5,350 nt of DNA from UBA1151 sp963579925 (GTDB taxonomy: Bacteria > Chloroflexota > Dehalococcoidia > Lucifugimonadales > Lucifugimonadaceae). Location: the NCBI GenBank assembly GCA_963579925.1, contig CAUZJA010000195.1, positions 1 through 5,350 on the forward strand, in the 5' to 3' direction. The translations under genes were made by a program, and so were the position numbers. Position 1 is the stretch's first letter. Every line of letters begins with the position of its first letter. Below the pieces are notes generated by a model that saw only the letters and a program-made list of their open reading frames with translations, was not told the DNA's origin and searched no databases. This document shows, one piece after another, positions 1 to 5,309 of the stretch.

Positions 1-1
1 C

Positions 2-142
2 GCAGCCCTGTTCGAGGAAGAGAAGCACTTCTGGCGCCCATCAGCCATCGAAACCACCAAAGATGGCCTCGTCCTAATCGCAGACGCCTGCCGCCACCGA
101 ATCCAGATCTACGAACGAGTCCCGGAGTTTGCGCTGGTTTAA
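2..142 (+). CDS. C-terminal end of an NHL-repeat protein (partial)
   Basis: An open frame enters from the left edge and ends at TAA 140-142, giving 46 residues without a start. The stretch DGLVLIADACRHRIQIYER, about residues 21-39 of the fragment, has the typical NHL pattern: a Gly followed by a hydrophobic strand with the 'ADxxxHRIQ' core and a closing strand. NHL repeats build beta-propellers, often in secreted or surface proteins of environmental bacteria, and the last blade commonly sits at the C-terminus as here. The enzymatic or binding role cannot be told from one blade. The acidic/aromatic stretch before it (EEEKHFWRP) may belong to the preceding loop. The gene lies upstream of, and in the same direction as, the broken hydrolase, with about 50 bases between them. 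Confidence 0.7.
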   Translation, partial: AALFEEEKHFWRPSAIETTKDGLVLIADACRHRIQIYERVPEFALV

Positions 143-181
143 GCTGGCCAGTAGACCCCGCTCGGTCAAGTAACCGTCCCC

Positions 182-187
182 AGAGGA
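182..187 (+). promoter_or_regulatory. Shine-Dalgarno AGAGGA of the broken hydrolase
   Basis: AGAGGA lies 7 bases before the TTA at 195-197. TTA is the codon just ahead of PFVDNNGV, where homologous alpha/beta hydrolases usually have Met-Pro-Phe/Tyr-Val. The well-placed ribosome binding site therefore argues that 195 was the original start (TTG to TTA would be one substitution) and that the start codon itself has been lost. Confidence 0.45.
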
Positions 188-194
188 AACGCGC

Positions 195-914
195 TTACCA
201 TTTGTAGACAACAACGGAGTCTCGATGTACTACGAGGTTCACGGTAGCGGCGAGCCTGTTGTCCTACTACACGGCGCGGGCGGTCTCAGTGGGATGTGGC
301 ATGAACTGGGGTGGGTTGAAGCACTCTCACAGCGGTATCAAGTGATCGTCACAGACGCCCGAGCATTCGGGTAGAGCGATAAACCAACAGACGAGACTGC
401 TTACGCCACCGAAACTCGCGTCAGTGATGTGATCGCCGTTATTGATGACCTGAAAATCGACCGCGTCCACCTAGCCGGCTACTCAATGGGCGCAGCCATG
501 TGCTTCTCAATGCTGGCGTACGCTTCCGACCGTATTCTCTCCGTGGCAGCCGGAGGAGCGCATCTCAAGCCAAAAGATCTCTCTTGGGTTCGCGATCTGG
601 TGAAGCAGGGACTCATGGAGTGGGAAGCCGCTGGCAGGCCCGAAGTGCCCATCAGCCCAGTAGGCCTCCTGGCGATTCTCAACGCCGATGAAGTTGGCGC
701 CCCAATCAAACCGGACGAGATCGCCGTTCCAACACTGATGTACTCAGGAACGCTCGACTTGCACTACGAATAAATCAAGCTAACAGCGCACGAAATTCCG
801 GGTGCCCGATTCATAGAATACGAGGGAGAAGACCACGGAATCTTACGCGCCCGCCACGAGGAAACCCGAACGGCGGTAGTCGCGTTCCTGGATGAGGTGT
901 CAGCGGCGGATTAG
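195..914 (+). pseudogene. alpha/beta hydrolase pseudogene with two in-frame stops
   Basis: One uninterrupted frame of 240 codons encodes an alpha/beta-fold hydrolase apart from TAG at 372-374 and TAA at 771-773. The N-terminus reads PFVDNNGVSMYYEVHGSG, followed by the oxyanion motif LLHGAG (His-Gly codons 270-275). The first stop falls in the usual 'RGxGxSDKP' loop. The nucleophile elbow is GYSMGA (Ser codon 483-485), the acid is in SGTLDLH (Asp 756-758) and the histidine in GEDHGI (His 834-836). All three catalytic residues are kept and no frameshift is seen, so inactivation looks recent. The start is also missing: TTA replaces the expected initiator, although an AGAGGA site precedes it. Internal starts at 225 or 429 could yield only fragments, and the 429-773 piece lacks the oxyanion strand and the His. 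The substrate is unknown. Alternatives are sequencing error, or readthrough if the organism recoded stops; neighbouring genes end with TAA, TGA and TAG, which argues against recoding. Confidence 0.85.
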
Positions 915-933
915 TCTTGCCTGAACTCGAGCA

Positions 934-1263
934 TCACCTGCAAGTCGAGGGCGCACCTCTACTCCGCCAGTACCCGGGAAGCCTTCGATCATGTGCAAAT
1001 GCTAGGACTCGTATTTCATCTGCCAATTCAAGATAAACCACATGGAATGGAAAGCGTCCCACAGGTACCCGTCGCACAGTGAGATCAGAAGCCACACCTG
1101 GGACGGGCGAACCTGAATGAGGCCACGGGGCAATCTGACTACGTGTCAGATCGATTGCATCGAGAAATCGCTCGCCCAAACCCGCTCGATTTTCCTCGTA
1201 CCAAACAGCGGACGCTTCAAGCTCTGAGGCTGCCTCGGCCTCGAGACGAATACTTGGATTCAC
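934..1263 (-). CDS. RelE/ParE-family type II toxin
   Basis: A 109-residue protein with the RelE/ParE toxin pattern. An N-terminal amphipathic helix hairpin (about 8-44) includes WYEENRAGLGERF. It is followed by the Pro-containing loop (PWPHSGSPVPG, 46-56) and the basic strand VRRVPVGRFPFHVVY (63-77). The C-terminal strand and tail is IRVLAFAHDRRLPGYWRSR (84-102), with the family-typical His-Asp-Arg-Arg and Pro-x-Tyr-Trp. Family members either cleave ribosome-bound mRNA (RelE) or poison DNA gyrase (ParE); which applies cannot be decided here. The GTG start at 1263-1261 overlaps the antitoxin stop as GTGA, and no separate Shine-Dalgarno is visible, so translation is probably coupled to the antitoxin. 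Length is normal for the family and nothing suggests inactivation. The gene converges on the broken hydrolase with a 19-base gap. Confidence 0.88.
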   Translation of the reverse strand: MNPSIRLEAEAASELEASAVWYEENRAGLGERFLDAIDLTRSQIAPWPHSGSPVPGVASDLTVRRVPVGRFPFHVVYLELADEIRVLAFAHDRRLPGYWRSRGAPSTCR

Positions 1264-1505
1264 CGATTCGAGAGACTGTTGGCGATGCGGCTACGAACGC
1301 TCTCCCAGGTTTCATCTGAAGTTTCACTCTCTGTAACTCGTCGGGCGCGACTCTCGATCTCCTTGGCCCAGGCCGACTGAACCGACGCCTGATCAGTGTC
1401 GGATGGCTCTTCAAGGCTCACAAGCAGTTCAGCCGCAACATCGGCGCGATCCTCTGGAGACAATGCCATCGCCTCGTTGAGTAGCTCTTGCACTCGTTCA
1501 ATCAT
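1260..1505 (-). CDS. Addiction-module antitoxin (PF09720/TIGR02574-like)
   Basis: An 81-residue acidic protein matching the 'putative addiction module component' antitoxin family. The N-terminal helix VQELLNEAMALSPEDRADVA and the strand/helix AAELLVSLEE (25-33) are the usual opening. The hallmark Trp block follows as SAWAKEIESRARRV (44-57), and then a C-terminal helix around EETWESVRSRI-like residues (TWESVRSRI, 66-74). In this family the short antitoxin wraps the RelE/ParE partner and normally autorepresses the operon with it. It is the first gene of the pair; its TGA (1262-1260) overlaps the GTG of the toxin by four bases. The ATG at 1505-1503 is chosen because it opens at the family's normal N-terminus. 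No Shine-Dalgarno precedes it, but a promoter-like sequence places the likely transcript start at this ATG. Confidence 0.87.
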   Translation of the reverse strand: MIERVQELLNEAMALSPEDRADVAAELLVSLEEPSDTDQASVQSAWAKEIESRARRVTESETSDETWESVRSRIANSLSNR

Positions 1506-1511
1506 GGAGCC

Positions 1512-1540
1512 ATTCTAGGCATGACCACCTTCAGCGACAA
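1512..1540 (-). promoter_or_regulatory. Candidate sigma70-type promoter of the toxin-antitoxin operon (leaderless)
   Basis: Reading the minus strand, TTGTCG (1540-1535) and TAGAAT (1517-1512) are separated by exactly 17 bases. They match the -35 consensus at 4 of 6 positions and the -10 consensus at 5 of 6. Transcription starting about seven bases after the -10 would begin at or next to the antitoxin ATG at 1505. This fits the absence of a ribosome binding site and predicts a leaderless mRNA. A weak inverted repeat GCC-TAGAAT-GGC surrounds the -10 and could be part of an autorepression operator, but three base pairs prove nothing. Confidence 0.4.
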
Positions 1541-1571
1541 GTTCACGCTGTCGCAACCACTCTCCACCGGG

Positions 1572-1587
1572 GCCGACTTTAGTCGGC
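1572..1587. repeat. 16-base palindrome GCCGACT-TT-AGTCGGC
   Basis: Seven complementary bases on each side flank a two-base centre. The element is extended by one G-T pair and set in a G/C-rich context (GGGG before, TTACCC after). It lies about 65 bases upstream of the antitoxin start. It could be a regulator operator, a dispersed palindromic repeat unit or the remains of a terminator. There is no T-tract directly after it on the plus strand, which makes an intrinsic terminator unlikely. Confidence 0.55.
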
Positions 1588-1819
1588 TTACCCTCGCACC
1601 GCGACCACGGCTTCGTCAAGATCACTTCCCGATCTAGGTCTTGTCGGCTTCTTCTTTGTCGTTCACCTCTCGCATCATGACGTCTGGGATAATTGCGTTG
1701 ACTTGAACGGAAGCCGTGATGATGCCTCAGTACCCACCCAGAATCAAATCCAGAGAAATTCTGCGTGACAGCGCGACACCAGACACGTAACTTGGATTGA
1801 GACAAAGCACGCCCTCCTC

Positions 1820-1824
1820 GGAGA
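1820..1824 (+). promoter_or_regulatory. Shine-Dalgarno GGAGA of the YHYH lipoprotein gene
   Basis: GGAGA stands six bases before ATG 1831. It fixes this ATG as the start and places the hydrophobic signal peptide exactly at the N-terminus. Confidence 0.6.
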
Positions 1825-1830
1825 ATCTCA

Positions 1831-2982
1831 ATGCACGTTCGATTCAAGCTGGTTCCGATTGCACTCCTTGCGATGCTCCTAATCGCGTTTACTGCCTGCA
1901 CAGATTCTGCCTCCGAGGCCGCCCCTGTGGCGACAATCGTAACGACGAGCCCAGATACTCCTCCGCAACTACTTGAACCTACCTCAGCCACTCCAGCCCT
2001 ATCTTCTTCGACAGTCACAGCCACGATCGAAACTCAATCGAGTAGCGAACCCACACCTGATAAAAGCGGCAGCTCTGCAGCTATCCCGCTTCTCCTGTCA
2101 GACGCGTGGTCAAACGTGTGGCTATGCGACGACGCAGATGTCCCAGTTGAAGACCTCACTGTGAATGCCACGCTGAATTGCAGGCTGGACGTTGAGGTCC
2201 AAGGCGACACCCTCGTCATCAACGCATCAGGCATTCCGAATCATGACTTTGAATCGACGCTGGGTTGCTGCGCCGCTGAGATCGATAATCGTTGGGTGAT
2301 TCCCCTTGAGCCAAGTCCCGATACTGACGGGGAGTTGATGATGGCACCTGAGCGTGGCGCTGTGGCATTCACCGTCTCAGGTGTGGCGCTCTACGGCCCA
2401 GAAGAAGGTCCCGGCGGTGATGCTGTGGCTTTAGAGCACGGTCTGTTTGAGGAAGATCGCCAGGCAATCGATCTGGGGGTCTGTGGCGGACACGCTGGGC
2501 CGGGCGGCCAGTACCACTATCACTACGATGCCAACTGCGTTCACTGGCACGCGGAAGACGGCGAAGAGATTGGCGACTACGCCCCCTCAGATCTGATCGC
2601 AAACGGTGAAGCGGAGCTCGTTGGCTTCGCACTCGACGGCTATCCAATCTACGGAACGTACGAGCAGGCCGCAGACAGCACGGTTGTAGAGGTGACATCC
2701 TCGTATCGACTGAAGGCAGGTGAAACCGGGTACGGAGGCATCGATGACTATGAGTACGTCGATTCGCTCGGTGATCTGGATGTCTGCAACGGCCACATCG
2801 GCCCCACACCGCATGCGCCAGACAGCATCTACCACTACCACTCCACGCTCACCAACGGCGAGGGGGATCTAGGCTTCCCGTACTTCCTTCTCTGCTACTA
2901 CGGAGAGGTGGACGACGCCAGCATCCCAATCGTAGATGCGGGCCCACCTGGAGGAGGTGGACTACCACCCCCGCGGCGCTGA
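1831..2982 (+). CDS. YHYH-domain lipoprotein
   Basis: A 383-residue secreted protein. Residues 1-22 form a signal peptide (Lys/Arg, then ALLAMLLIAF) ending in FTAC, a lipobox-like site with Cys23 as the likely lipidated residue; Phe at -3 is atypical. A long Ser/Thr/Pro/Ala-rich linker (about 25-84) follows, then the globular part. It carries two copies of the signature: CGGHAGPGGQYHYHYD (218-233) followed by VHWH (237-240), and CNGHIGPTPHAP (319-330) leading to IYHYHST (333-339). Between them lies GFALDGYPIYG (265-275), another conserved block of YHYH (PF14240) proteins. The His-x-His clusters and paired Cys (C99, C117, C146, C147, C218, C236, C319, C355) suggest a metal-binding, disulphide-stabilised extracytoplasmic domain. 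No reaction has been firmly assigned to the family that I can name. The tail is Gly/Pro-rich (GPPGGGGLPPPRR), common in this group. The gene stands alone: the ThDP gene follows after 213 bases. Confidence 0.88.
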   Translation: MHVRFKLVPIALLAMLLIAFTACTDSASEAAPVATIVTTSPDTPPQLLEPTSATPALSSSTVTATIETQSSSEPTPDKSGSSAAIPLLLSDAWSNVWLCDDADVPVEDLTVNATLNCRLDVEVQGDTLVINASGIPNHDFESTLGCCAAEIDNRWVIPLEPSPDTDGELMMAPERGAVAFTVSGVALYGPEEGPGGDAVALEHGLFEEDRQAIDLGVCGGHAGPGGQYHYHYDANCVHWHAEDGEEIGDYAPSDLIANGEAELVGFALDGYPIYGTYEQAADSTVVEVTSSYRLKAGETGYGGIDDYEYVDSLGDLDVCNGHIGPTPHAPDSIYHYHSTLTNGEGDLGFPYFLLCYYGEVDDASIPIVDAGPPGGGGLPPPRR

Positions 2983-3067
2983 TAGCCACCGGAGCTGCGC
3001 ATTCGAAAGATACCGCATCTCTCAACCCAAACTCAGCCCTCTCCCAACACGCCCAGCCACTTCGCGC

Positions 3068-3073
3068 TACAAT
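3068..3073 (+). promoter_or_regulatory. Possible -10 box (TACAAT) for the ThDP enzyme gene
   Basis: TACAAT matches the -10 consensus at 5 of 6 positions. It lies in the spacer between the YHYH gene and the ThDP gene. The best -35 at the right distance is poor (CCAACA at 3044-3049, 3 of 6). If used, it would give a 5' leader of about 115 bases containing the inverted repeats near 3111-3177. Confidence 0.25.
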
Positions 3074-3110
3074 CCCGACGTCAATACTAAGGCCGCACAA
3101 TCCAACTGGC

Positions 3111-3177
3111 GACGCCATACGCCGCGTCACCTCAATCGGCGTCAGGACCTGAAATGGTCTCATGACCAGAGACGTTC
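3111..3177 (+). promoter_or_regulatory. Overlapping inverted repeats in the leader of the ThDP enzyme gene
   Basis: Several short inverted repeats compete for the same bases. GACGCC (3111-3116) can pair with GGCGTC (3138-3143), or GACGC (3111-3115) with GCGTC (3124-3128). Further on, TGGTC-TCAT-GACCA and GTCTC-ATGACCA-GAGAC share the segment around 3155-3173. The last lies about 20 bases before the start codon. It could be an operator or an alternating leader structure. The conserved CUGAGA and ACCUGAU-type elements of the TPP riboswitch are not recognisable. Confidence 0.3.
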
Positions 3178-3183
3178 TCATAA

Positions 3184-3188
3184 AAGGA
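3184..3188 (+). promoter_or_regulatory. Shine-Dalgarno AAGGA of the ThDP enzyme gene
   Basis: AAGGA sits seven bases before ATG 3196 in an A-rich stretch. It supports this start, which also opens directly into the conserved N-terminal helix (GIARILQQENTEWV) of the enzyme family. Confidence 0.6.
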
Positions 3189-3195
3189 AAATCGC

Positions 3196-4836
3196 ATGAC
3201 TATCGACGTAGCCACCGGCATCGCACGAATCCTCCAACAAGAGAACACGGAATGGGTCTCAACATTCCCGGTGAGCGGGGTCAACAACGCATTTGGTAGA
3301 GAAGGCCTGAAACTCCTGATGATGCGAGATGACCGTTACGCAGTGGCCGTGGCCGATGCGTATTCACGGATCAATAACGGCAACAAGATTGGCGTTTGCA
3401 CCTTCTCCGGCGGCATCAACGGCGCCGGTGCGCAGGTTGCCTATTCCGGAATCGCACAGGCATACGAAGATGGCTCCCCCGTCCTCTGCATCGTCGACGC
3501 CGTGGCTGCGGGCAGCGGCGAGTCCACTCGATGGGACCAGGATGCAGCTATGGCTGGCGTTTCCAAGTGGTACGGCTATATCGACAAGCCGGAACGCACG
3601 CCGGAGTTCATGCGCCGCGCCTTCACCATGCTCCGCTCAGGCCGACCGGGCCCCGTAGTTCTGGGAATCCCAAATGCCAAAGCAACATATGACGAAACCG
3701 TCGACCCCTACAACCCACCAAAGGGCTGGAACAGTCTCCCCGACCCTGACGATGTCGACGAAGCAATCGGCGTCCTCAAAGCCGCCAAGAACCCCGTTCT
3801 GTTCGTCGGCGAAGGCGTCCTCTACGCCAATGCCACAGACGAACTCAAAGCATTCGCTGAGCAGGCCAACCTCCCCGTAGTCACCACGCTCAAGGCCAAA
3901 GGTGCCTTCCCGGAGAACCATGCGCTGTCAGTCGGCACCCGTGGCGATCACGTAGTGAAGTTCATGGAAGATGCGGACGTAATCTTCGCCATCGGCGCCA
4001 GCATCTCACCCGGCCGATTCGGCCACGGCATCCCTGATGCCACCAACAAGAAGATCATCCAGTGCAACATCGACTCCTACGACATCAACCGTATCTACGA
4101 GACCTCACACGCCATCCTCGGTGACGCCCGCGCAATCCTGCAGTCCCTCAACGCCAAGCTCGACGGCAGGGCCGGTAGCCGAGCAGATGTAACGCCATCG
4201 GTGAAGTCCATCAAAGATGAAGGGATGGCGCAGTACTGGGAGAAGATGGACTCCGACGAGAAGCCGATCAACCCATACCGGGTTTACGGCGACCTCATGA
4301 AAGCGCTGGACCGCAACAACTCCTTTGTAACGCATGAGTCAGGAAACACCCGTGACCAGCTCAGCACCGCCTTCGAGACGCTCATCCCACGAGGTTTCTT
4401 GGGCTGGGGCAACGTATCCTCCCTCGGCTACAGCTTCCCCGCCGCCACTGCCGCAAAGCTCGCCTACCCGGACCGCCAGTCGGTCGCAGTCATCGGCGAC
4501 GCAGCGCTCAGCTACATGCTCGGCAACCTTGAGGTGCTCACCCGACTAAAGCTCGGCGTCACCATCATCCACATCAACAACGGAGGCTTCTCCGGCTACG
4601 GCCCAGGCTTCTGGGGCGAAGGCCACGACCCCTTCACGTTCGATGTGCTGGGCCCCGAAGACATCAACATGACAGACGCCATCGCCAACATAGGCTGGAA
4701 CACAGAGCGAGTCTCAGAACCCGCAGAAATGATCCCCGCCCTGGAGCGAGCCTTCGCAGCCAACAACAAAGACCAGCCCGCCTACATAGAAGTAATCGCC
4801 AGCCAGTACCCCCTATACGGTGATTGGGCCGGCTAG
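3196..4836 (+). CDS. Thiamine-diphosphate-dependent enzyme, acetolactate synthase-like
   Basis: A 546-residue cytosolic enzyme of the acetolactate synthase/pyruvate oxidase superfamily with the full three-domain order. The N-terminal PYR domain is at about 3-165, including VSTFPVSG (21-28) and GRPGPVVLGIPNA (149-161). The central domain is at about 185-320 (NPVLFVGEGV, LPVVTTLKAKGAFPENH, then DVIFAIGAS). The C-terminal PP domain is at about 360-540. The cofactor motif runs GDAALSYMLGNLEVLTR (434-450) to INNGGF (460-465); Asp435 and Asn462 are the expected Mg2+ ligands. Two departures are visible. The segment RDDRYAVAVADAYSR (44-58) aligns with 'RxERVAVHMADGYSR', so Asp46 takes the place of the Glu that activates ThDP, and GDA replaces GDG. 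No regulatory subunit or branched-chain biosynthesis gene is adjacent, so true IlvB is unlikely. A carboligase, decarboxylase or oxidase on another 2-oxo acid is plausible; the substrate is unknown. Confidence 0.9.
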   Translation: MTIDVATGIARILQQENTEWVSTFPVSGVNNAFGREGLKLLMMRDDRYAVAVADAYSRINNGNKIGVCTFSGGINGAGAQVAYSGIAQAYEDGSPVLCIVDAVAAGSGESTRWDQDAAMAGVSKWYGYIDKPERTPEFMRRAFTMLRSGRPGPVVLGIPNAKATYDETVDPYNPPKGWNSLPDPDDVDEAIGVLKAAKNPVLFVGEGVLYANATDELKAFAEQANLPVVTTLKAKGAFPENHALSVGTRGDHVVKFMEDADVIFAIGASISPGRFGHGIPDATNKKIIQCNIDSYDINRIYETSHAILGDARAILQSLNAKLDGRAGSRADVTPSVKSIKDEGMAQYWEKMDSDEKPINPYRVYGDLMKALDRNNSFVTHESGNTRDQLSTAFETLIPRGFLGWGNVSSLGYSFPAATAAKLAYPDRQSVAVIGDAALSYMLGNLEVLTRLKLGVTIIHINNGGFSGYGPGFWGEGHDPFTFDVLGPEDINMTDAIANIGWNTERVSEPAEMIPALERAFAANNKDQPAYIEVIASQYPLYGDWAG

Positions 4837-5024
4837 GTAGCAAAACTACTTTCTACCAAAGATAAGGCGTAGGGCGAGTTCTCCCCTCCCGCGGGCCTCG
4901 TAGGGGCAGACCCCCGTGCCTGCCCGGCTCCGCGTCCTACCCCCTCTCCTATTTCGGGAGAGGGTTGGGGTGAAAAGGCTGCTCCTCTTCCGCCGCCCGC
5001 GGCAAGTACCAGCTACGCTGTGCC
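4837..5024. other. Repeat-filled intergenic region after the ThDP gene
   Basis: No gene is supportable here. Just after the ThDP stop, GTAG-CAAAA-CTAC-TTTCT (4837-4854) is a very weak terminator-like hairpin. The middle is occupied by two stacked palindromic elements, described separately. The last 45 bases (from about 4980) are G/C-rich with nothing recognisable before the converging minus-strand reading frame. Confidence 0.5.
4871..4975. repeat. Composite intergenic palindromic repeat (REP/MITE-like)
   Basis: Two different repeat-like modules lie side by side. The first contains TAGGGGCAGACCCCCGTGCC, in which GGGCAG (4904-4909) pairs with CTGCCC (4920-4925) around a 10-base loop; GTAGGGGC-type elements of this kind are widespread in Chloroflexota and some other phyla. 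The second has CCCTCTCC (4942-4949) pairing with GGAGAGGG (4957-4964), followed by TTGGGGTGA. This is the very common 'CCCTCACCCCAACCCTCTCC' type of intergenic repeat read from the other strand. That these are dispersed repeats in this genome is from general knowledge; only one copy is in the window. Confidence 0.65.
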
Positions 5025-5242
5025 TCAAGCAGCCTTCCGCAGATCCTCCGGCTCATCGCCAAATTCGAAGCGCACCGGCGCATCAAGCTCAACCAACACC
5101 GCCGCATCAGGGTCGTTGGTATCCGCTGCCGGCGACACCAACAGAGTCAACAGCAACCACGAATCCGATGTACGGAAGCGCCGGCCCCGTAAACCAACCA
5201 ACATCAAAAAATGCACCGTGATAAAACACCGTCAACTCCTTC
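5025..5242 (-). pseudogene. Unrecognised gene remnant cut by the IS element
   Basis: The minus strand carries a protein-like reading frame ending at TGA 5027-5025 with a convincing acidic C-terminus (ADTNDPDAAVLVELDAPVRF..., then EPEDLRKAA). This frame opens only at about GTG 5216 or ATG 5204, without a Shine-Dalgarno, because TGA at 5234-5232 closes it upstream. The neighbouring frame instead reads plausibly from the IS edge (KELTVFYHGAFF) and stops at 5107. Removing one T from the T6 tract (5211-5206) would join the two into ...LTVFYHGAF-LMLVGLRGRRFRTSDSW.... I infer a gene with a homopolymer frameshift whose 5' part lies beyond the insertion sequence. The family is not recognised. Alternatively it is a small intact ORF starting at 5216, or a sequencing indel. 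Confidence 0.4.
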
Positions 5243-5298
5243 TGACCTGCCCCCCTCAAACGAGTCCAGTTGAAAGTTGGAAACTGGGCTCTCATGAA

Positions 5299-5304
5299 GG
5301 GAGG
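5299..5304 (+). promoter_or_regulatory. Shine-Dalgarno GGGAGG of IS orfA
   Basis: GGGAGG is placed five bases before ATG 5310 and selects this start over the in-window alternatives. Confidence 0.6.
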
Positions 5305-5309
5305 CAGAA

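Larger units (their letters stand above)
1506..1830. other. Gene-free interval between toxin-antitoxin operon and YHYH gene
   Basis: About 325 bases with no supportable gene. On the minus strand it holds the toxin-antitoxin promoter, and at 1572-1587 a near-perfect palindrome. A protein-like stretch of about 28 minus-strand codons ends with TAG at 1636-1634 (...VNAIIPDVMMREVNDKEE...). It has an in-frame TGA just upstream and no plausible start, so at most it is a gene remnant. A TTGACT at 1698-1703 resembles a -35 box for the YHYH gene, but no convincing -10 follows at the right distance. No tRNA, terminator or CRISPR-like structure was seen. Confidence 0.5.

Noticed and set aside
429..773. 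Stand-alone 114-residue protein beginning MIAVIDDLKIDRV
   Set aside because: It is the middle of the hydrolase frame between its two stop codons; sequence on both sides continues the same fold in the same frame, and the fragment lacks the oxyanion loop and catalytic His.
1260..1505. ParD or Phd type antitoxin
   Set aside because: The LLNEAMALSPEDR opening and the AWAKEIESRARRV block fit the PF09720 addiction-module family better; no ribbon-helix-helix or Phd/YefM pattern is seen.
1515..2024. 169-residue minus-strand ORF across the gap and the 5' end of the YHYH gene
   Set aside because: It overlaps the signal peptide region of a well-supported gene antisense, has no recognisable domain and has a composition typical of a shadow frame.
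2369..2809. 146-residue minus-strand ORF inside the YHYH gene
   Set aside because: It is very rich in Arg, His and Pro, as expected for the complement of a His/Tyr/Asp-rich coding sequence; it has no motif and lies wholly inside a real gene.
3111..3195. TPP riboswitch ahead of the ThDP enzyme
   Set aside because: The gene uses ThDP but does not make it, and the conserved CUGAGA and ACCUGAUCUGG-type elements are absent.
4837..4854. Intrinsic terminator after the ThDP gene
   Set aside because: The stem has only four A/T-containing pairs with a five-base loop and a broken T-tract, too weak to call.
4871..4975. CRISPR array
   Set aside because: The two hairpins differ in sequence and there are no regularly spaced direct repeats.
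4846..5028. 60-residue minus-strand ORF through the repeat region
   Set aside because: It is the translation of the palindromic repeats (GTGVCPYEARGRGELALR type), which often appears as a spurious protein in databases.
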